From assembly GCA_021775475.1 (NCBI GenBank), contig JAJFHS010000071.1, positions 1 through 64,000 on the forward strand: a stretch of 64,000 nt of DNA. Reading direction: 5' to 3'. Position numbers and translations under genes: made by a program. Positions 61,930 through 64,000 of this stretch are shown here, one piece after another (positions within the stretch are counted from its first letter, which is position 1; every line of letters begins with the position of its first letter). The DNA comes from Hyphomicrobiales bacterium (lineage in GTDB: Bacteria > Pseudomonadota > Alphaproteobacteria > Rhizobiales > JAJFHR01). The notes under the pieces were generated by a model, which did no database searches, was not told the DNA's origin, and saw nothing but the letters and a program-made list of their open reading frames with translations.

Positions 61930-64000
61930 TTATTTCTCATCCAGCAAACGCTGAAATAATGTCGGCCAAATTTTCTGGCTGGGGGATAATTTTCCTGCTG
62001 CTTCCAGTTTTAGAGCAATCTCCTGTCCTTTTTTCAAAGAGGCTTTTCGCGCCAGACCTTTTTGCACCGTAGACAGTTTGTATAGACTAATCACCAAATA
62101 TGTCTGAAATACTGTGTTTTCGGGTTGAGATGCGGCAAGCCTGTTTCGTATTGTGAAGACTTCTTCAAACAAACCAAGTGCTTCAGCCGGGAATTTAGGC
62201 GCTTTGATTTCACCAATCCTGTTCATGGCTGTGGCCAGGATGCGTTGAAGCTGGATGTTTTCAGGTTGGGATGCGGAAAGTTTACGTTGTATCACCAAAC
62301 TTTCTTCAAACATCGCAAGGGCGCTTGCGGGTGTGTTGCGCTGCTTAATTTCACCAATTCGAGTAAGGCTGGCAGATAGATCGCGTTGAAATTTGATGTT
62401 CTCGGGTTCCAGCGCAACCAGTCGGCGGGATATTTTGCGGGCTTCCAAAAACAATCGGAGTGCAGCTGAAGGGTTGTCACGCTGGTTGAGTTCGCCGATT
62501 TTCGTCAGGCTGAAAAGTAAATCGCGTTGAAATACGGTGTTTGCGGGCTCGGATGCCGTAAGTTTTCGCGATATTGCAAGGCTTTCCTCGTACAACCGGA
62601 GTGCAGATGAAAGGTCATCGCGTTGTTTAACATCCGCGATCTTGTTCAGGTTCAAAGCAATTCCTCGCTGAAACAAAGTATTGTCAGGCTCAGAAGCTGC
62701 AAGCCTGCGCCGTAATGTCAGGCTTTCTTCAAACAGGGCGAGTGCAGCTGTGGGGTCATTGCGCCTTTTGAGGTCACCGATATTATTGAGACTGACAGAC
62801 ATATCGCGTTGAAACAGGGTGTTGTCAGGTTCCTGTTTCAGCAGCGCGCGCTGTATCGCCTGACCCTCCTTATACAACAAAAGTGCCGCAGCGGGATCAT
62901 TGCGCTTCTTGATGGTTGCAATTCTATCAAGGCTTACGAACAGACCGCGCAGAATTTTGGTGTTTGCAGGCTTTGATAGGACAAGCCTGCGCATTATCTC
63001 GAGGCTTTCTTCAAATGCAACCAGCGCAGCGGCGGGATCCTTGCGCTTCAAGATGACGCCGATCCTGTCAAGGCTGTCAGAAATATCATGTTTGAATTGG
63101 GTGTCTGTGGGGTCTGAGGCTGCAAGTTTGCGTCGTATCTCAAGACTTTCCTTAAACAAAACCAAAGCGGCGGCGGGGTCCTGACGTGACCTGATCCGCC
63201 CGATTTTGTTTAAACTGACAGATACATCGCGCTTGAAATCGGTGTCTTCGGGCTCGGATGCTGCAAGTTTGCGTGCAATCACCAGGCTCTCAGACGCCGC
63301 AACCAGTGCGCCCGCCGGGTCACCAAAATTGGCCAGTGAATTTGAGCGCTCACTGAGCGTTGCCGCCCGGCTGCGCAGCAGGTCGTTGGTTTCTTCGCCA
63401 CCTTGCGCGAGATTGTCCTGCAACTTTTGTGCTTCGCCCAATATGCGTAAGATAGTTGCGTTGGGCAGGCCTGAGTTGCGGAACTCCTGGGCCAGTCGAA
63501 AAACCAGCCCGTTGGCGGTTTCGGTGGCGGCGGCGAGGGCCTTGTTGGCGCGTTCGGCATTGAGGATGGCCGCTTGTCGCTGTGCAAATGCATAGAGAGA
63601 TAAAGCAGATGTGAATACCACAGCTGTCAGTGATGCGGCCACGAAAGCCTGCATTCTGCGTTTGGACCGGGCTTCTTCGCGGCGTTTGAGATCATCGAAC
63701 TTAACGCCCAGAATAGATGCCGCAACCCGCAACAGGGCTGATTGTTTAAGCTCCTTATGGCGGGTGTCATCGCGAGGCCTGACGTCGGCGGCGATAGGTT
63801 CGCGCACCTCATCGGACCAGGTTATCTCTCCACCATCAGAAATACTTTTCGGCAGTTTCAATAATAATTCGGGGAAAGCATCACCGGGCTCACCGTCAAT
63901 CAACAAAGCGATGATGTGATCACTGCGGCCAAGCGCATGGAAAGTTCTGATTTCTTCCGATACCCACATGGACGCAGATGTATTTTTTGAACAAATCACC
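61930..64000 (-). CDS. TIR-domain membrane protein with ten 47-residue TPR-like repeats (partial)
   Basis: The 3' 689 codons are in the window; the gene continues past its right end. The first visible 45 residues (VICSKNTSASMWVSEEIRTF and HIIALLIDGEP) are the C-terminal half of a TIR fold. A linker, a single membrane helix (about 118-140) and a coiled-coil-like segment follow. From about residue 208 to 675 ten units of 47 residues repeat, with the consensus (P-A-A-L-x-L-F-E-E-S-L-x-I-x-R-x-L-A) of TPR-like helices. TIR domains act in NAD cleavage or in protein-protein signalling; catalytic Glu and partners lie partly off the window. The gene is convergent with the cyclase-domain protein gene. 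Confidence 0.8.
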   Translation of the reverse strand, partial: VICSKNTSASMWVSEEIRTFHALGRSDHIIALLIDGEPGDAFPELLLKLPKSISDGGEITWSDEVREPIAADVRPRDDTRHKELKQSALLRVAASILGVKFDDLKRREEARSKRRMQAFVAASLTAVVFTSALSLYAFAQRQAAILNAERANKALAAATETANGLVFRLAQEFRNSGLPNATILRILGEAQKLQDNLAQGGEETNDLLRSRAATLSERSNSLANFGDPAGALVAASESLVIARKLAASEPEDTDFKRDVSVSLNKIGRIRSRQDPAAALVLFKESLEIRRKLAASDPTDTQFKHDISDSLDRIGVILKRKDPAAALVAFEESLEIMRRLVLSKPANTKILRGLFVSLDRIATIKKRNDPAAALLLYKEGQAIQRALLKQEPDNTLFQRDMSVSLNNIGDLKRRNDPTAALALFEESLTLRRRLAASEPDNTLFQRGIALNLNKIADVKQRDDLSSALRLYEESLAISRKLTASEPANTVFQRDLLFSLTKIGELNQRDNPSAALRLFLEARKISRRLVALEPENIKFQRDLSASLTRIGEIKQRNTPASALAMFEESLVIQRKLSASQPENIQLQRILATAMNRIGEIKAPKFPAEALGLFEEVFTIRNRLAASQPENTVFQTYLVISLYKLSTVQKGLARKASLKKGQEIALKLEAAGKLSPSQKIWPTLFQRLLDEK

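Noticed and set aside
1-64000. CRISPR array, rRNA, tRNA, prophage or integron
   Set aside because: No regularly spaced direct repeats, no cloverleaf or rRNA segments, no phage structural genes and no integrase apart from the IS3 end were seen.

Overview
The window looks like chromosomal DNA of an alphaproteobacterium, probably a marine or sediment member of the Hyphomicrobiales/Rhodobacterales sphere. The reasons are the order rnd, lptC-lptA-lptB-rpoN-hpf-ptsN at 53.8-59.9 kb, a Paracoccus-type sox cluster, a nar operon opening with a fused NarK, and FNR-type TTGAT-N4-ATCAA boxes. The organism assignment is inference from gene order and protein motifs; no database was searched.

Layout. 0-1.4 kb: end of an IS3-type element, a 2OG-Fe(II) oxygenase-like gene and a 5'-truncated flippase remnant, which together look like a rearrangement scar. 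1.4-10.9 kb: FNR-box-driven narKGHJI for respiratory nitrate reduction. 10.9-13.9 kb: an OmpR/EnvZ-type two-component system whose sensor has a Met-rich periplasmic stretch, divergent from a secreted Met/Gln-rich repeat protein and a tiny membrane protein; this may be a metal-response module. 13.9-19.8 kb: a five-gene operon (two FemAB/GNAT-like transferases, a six-TM protein, an ATP-grasp ligase, a flippase) probably building a surface compound, with a sigma-54-like promoter. 19.8-31.8 kb: polyamine uptake (potFGHI) and catabolism (two PuuA-like synthetases, PuuB-like oxidase, class III aminotransferase, agmatinase, class I amidotransferase), divergent from a GntR/FCD regulator with two palindromic operators.

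31.8-45.6 kb: sulfur oxidation region. It holds two divergent metallo-beta-lactamase-fold proteins (one with a destroyed HxHxDH motif), a FAD oxidoreductase, a sulfotransferase, soxSRT on the minus strand and soxXYZAB plus soxCDF on the plus strand. Three AT-rich ATTC-N8-GAAT-like sites lie in front of these units and fit the persulfide-sensing ArsR-type SoxR encoded here. SoxD is a short, single-haem version.

45.6-53.8 kb: phosphodiesterase, a second agmatinase-family gene, a DUF1801-like protein, hutH, a hemerythrin gene with its own FNR-like box, an intergenic stretch with a long hairpin and an orphan FNR box, a DMT exporter with a MarR-GNAT fusion, hsp20, and a GC-rich palindromic element of about 195 bp. 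53.8-59.9 kb: conserved ptsN-hpf-rpoN-lptBAC-rnd block. 60-64 kb: a TPR/SLOG-like/class III cyclase protein convergent with a TIR-TM protein carrying ten 47-residue repeats, cut by the window end; this pair is the least explained signalling module here.

Taken together the cell can respire nitrate, oxidise thiosulfate in the periplasm (electrons from Sox could feed nitrate respiration), and use polyamines as carbon and nitrogen. No rRNA, tRNA or CRISPR array was seen.
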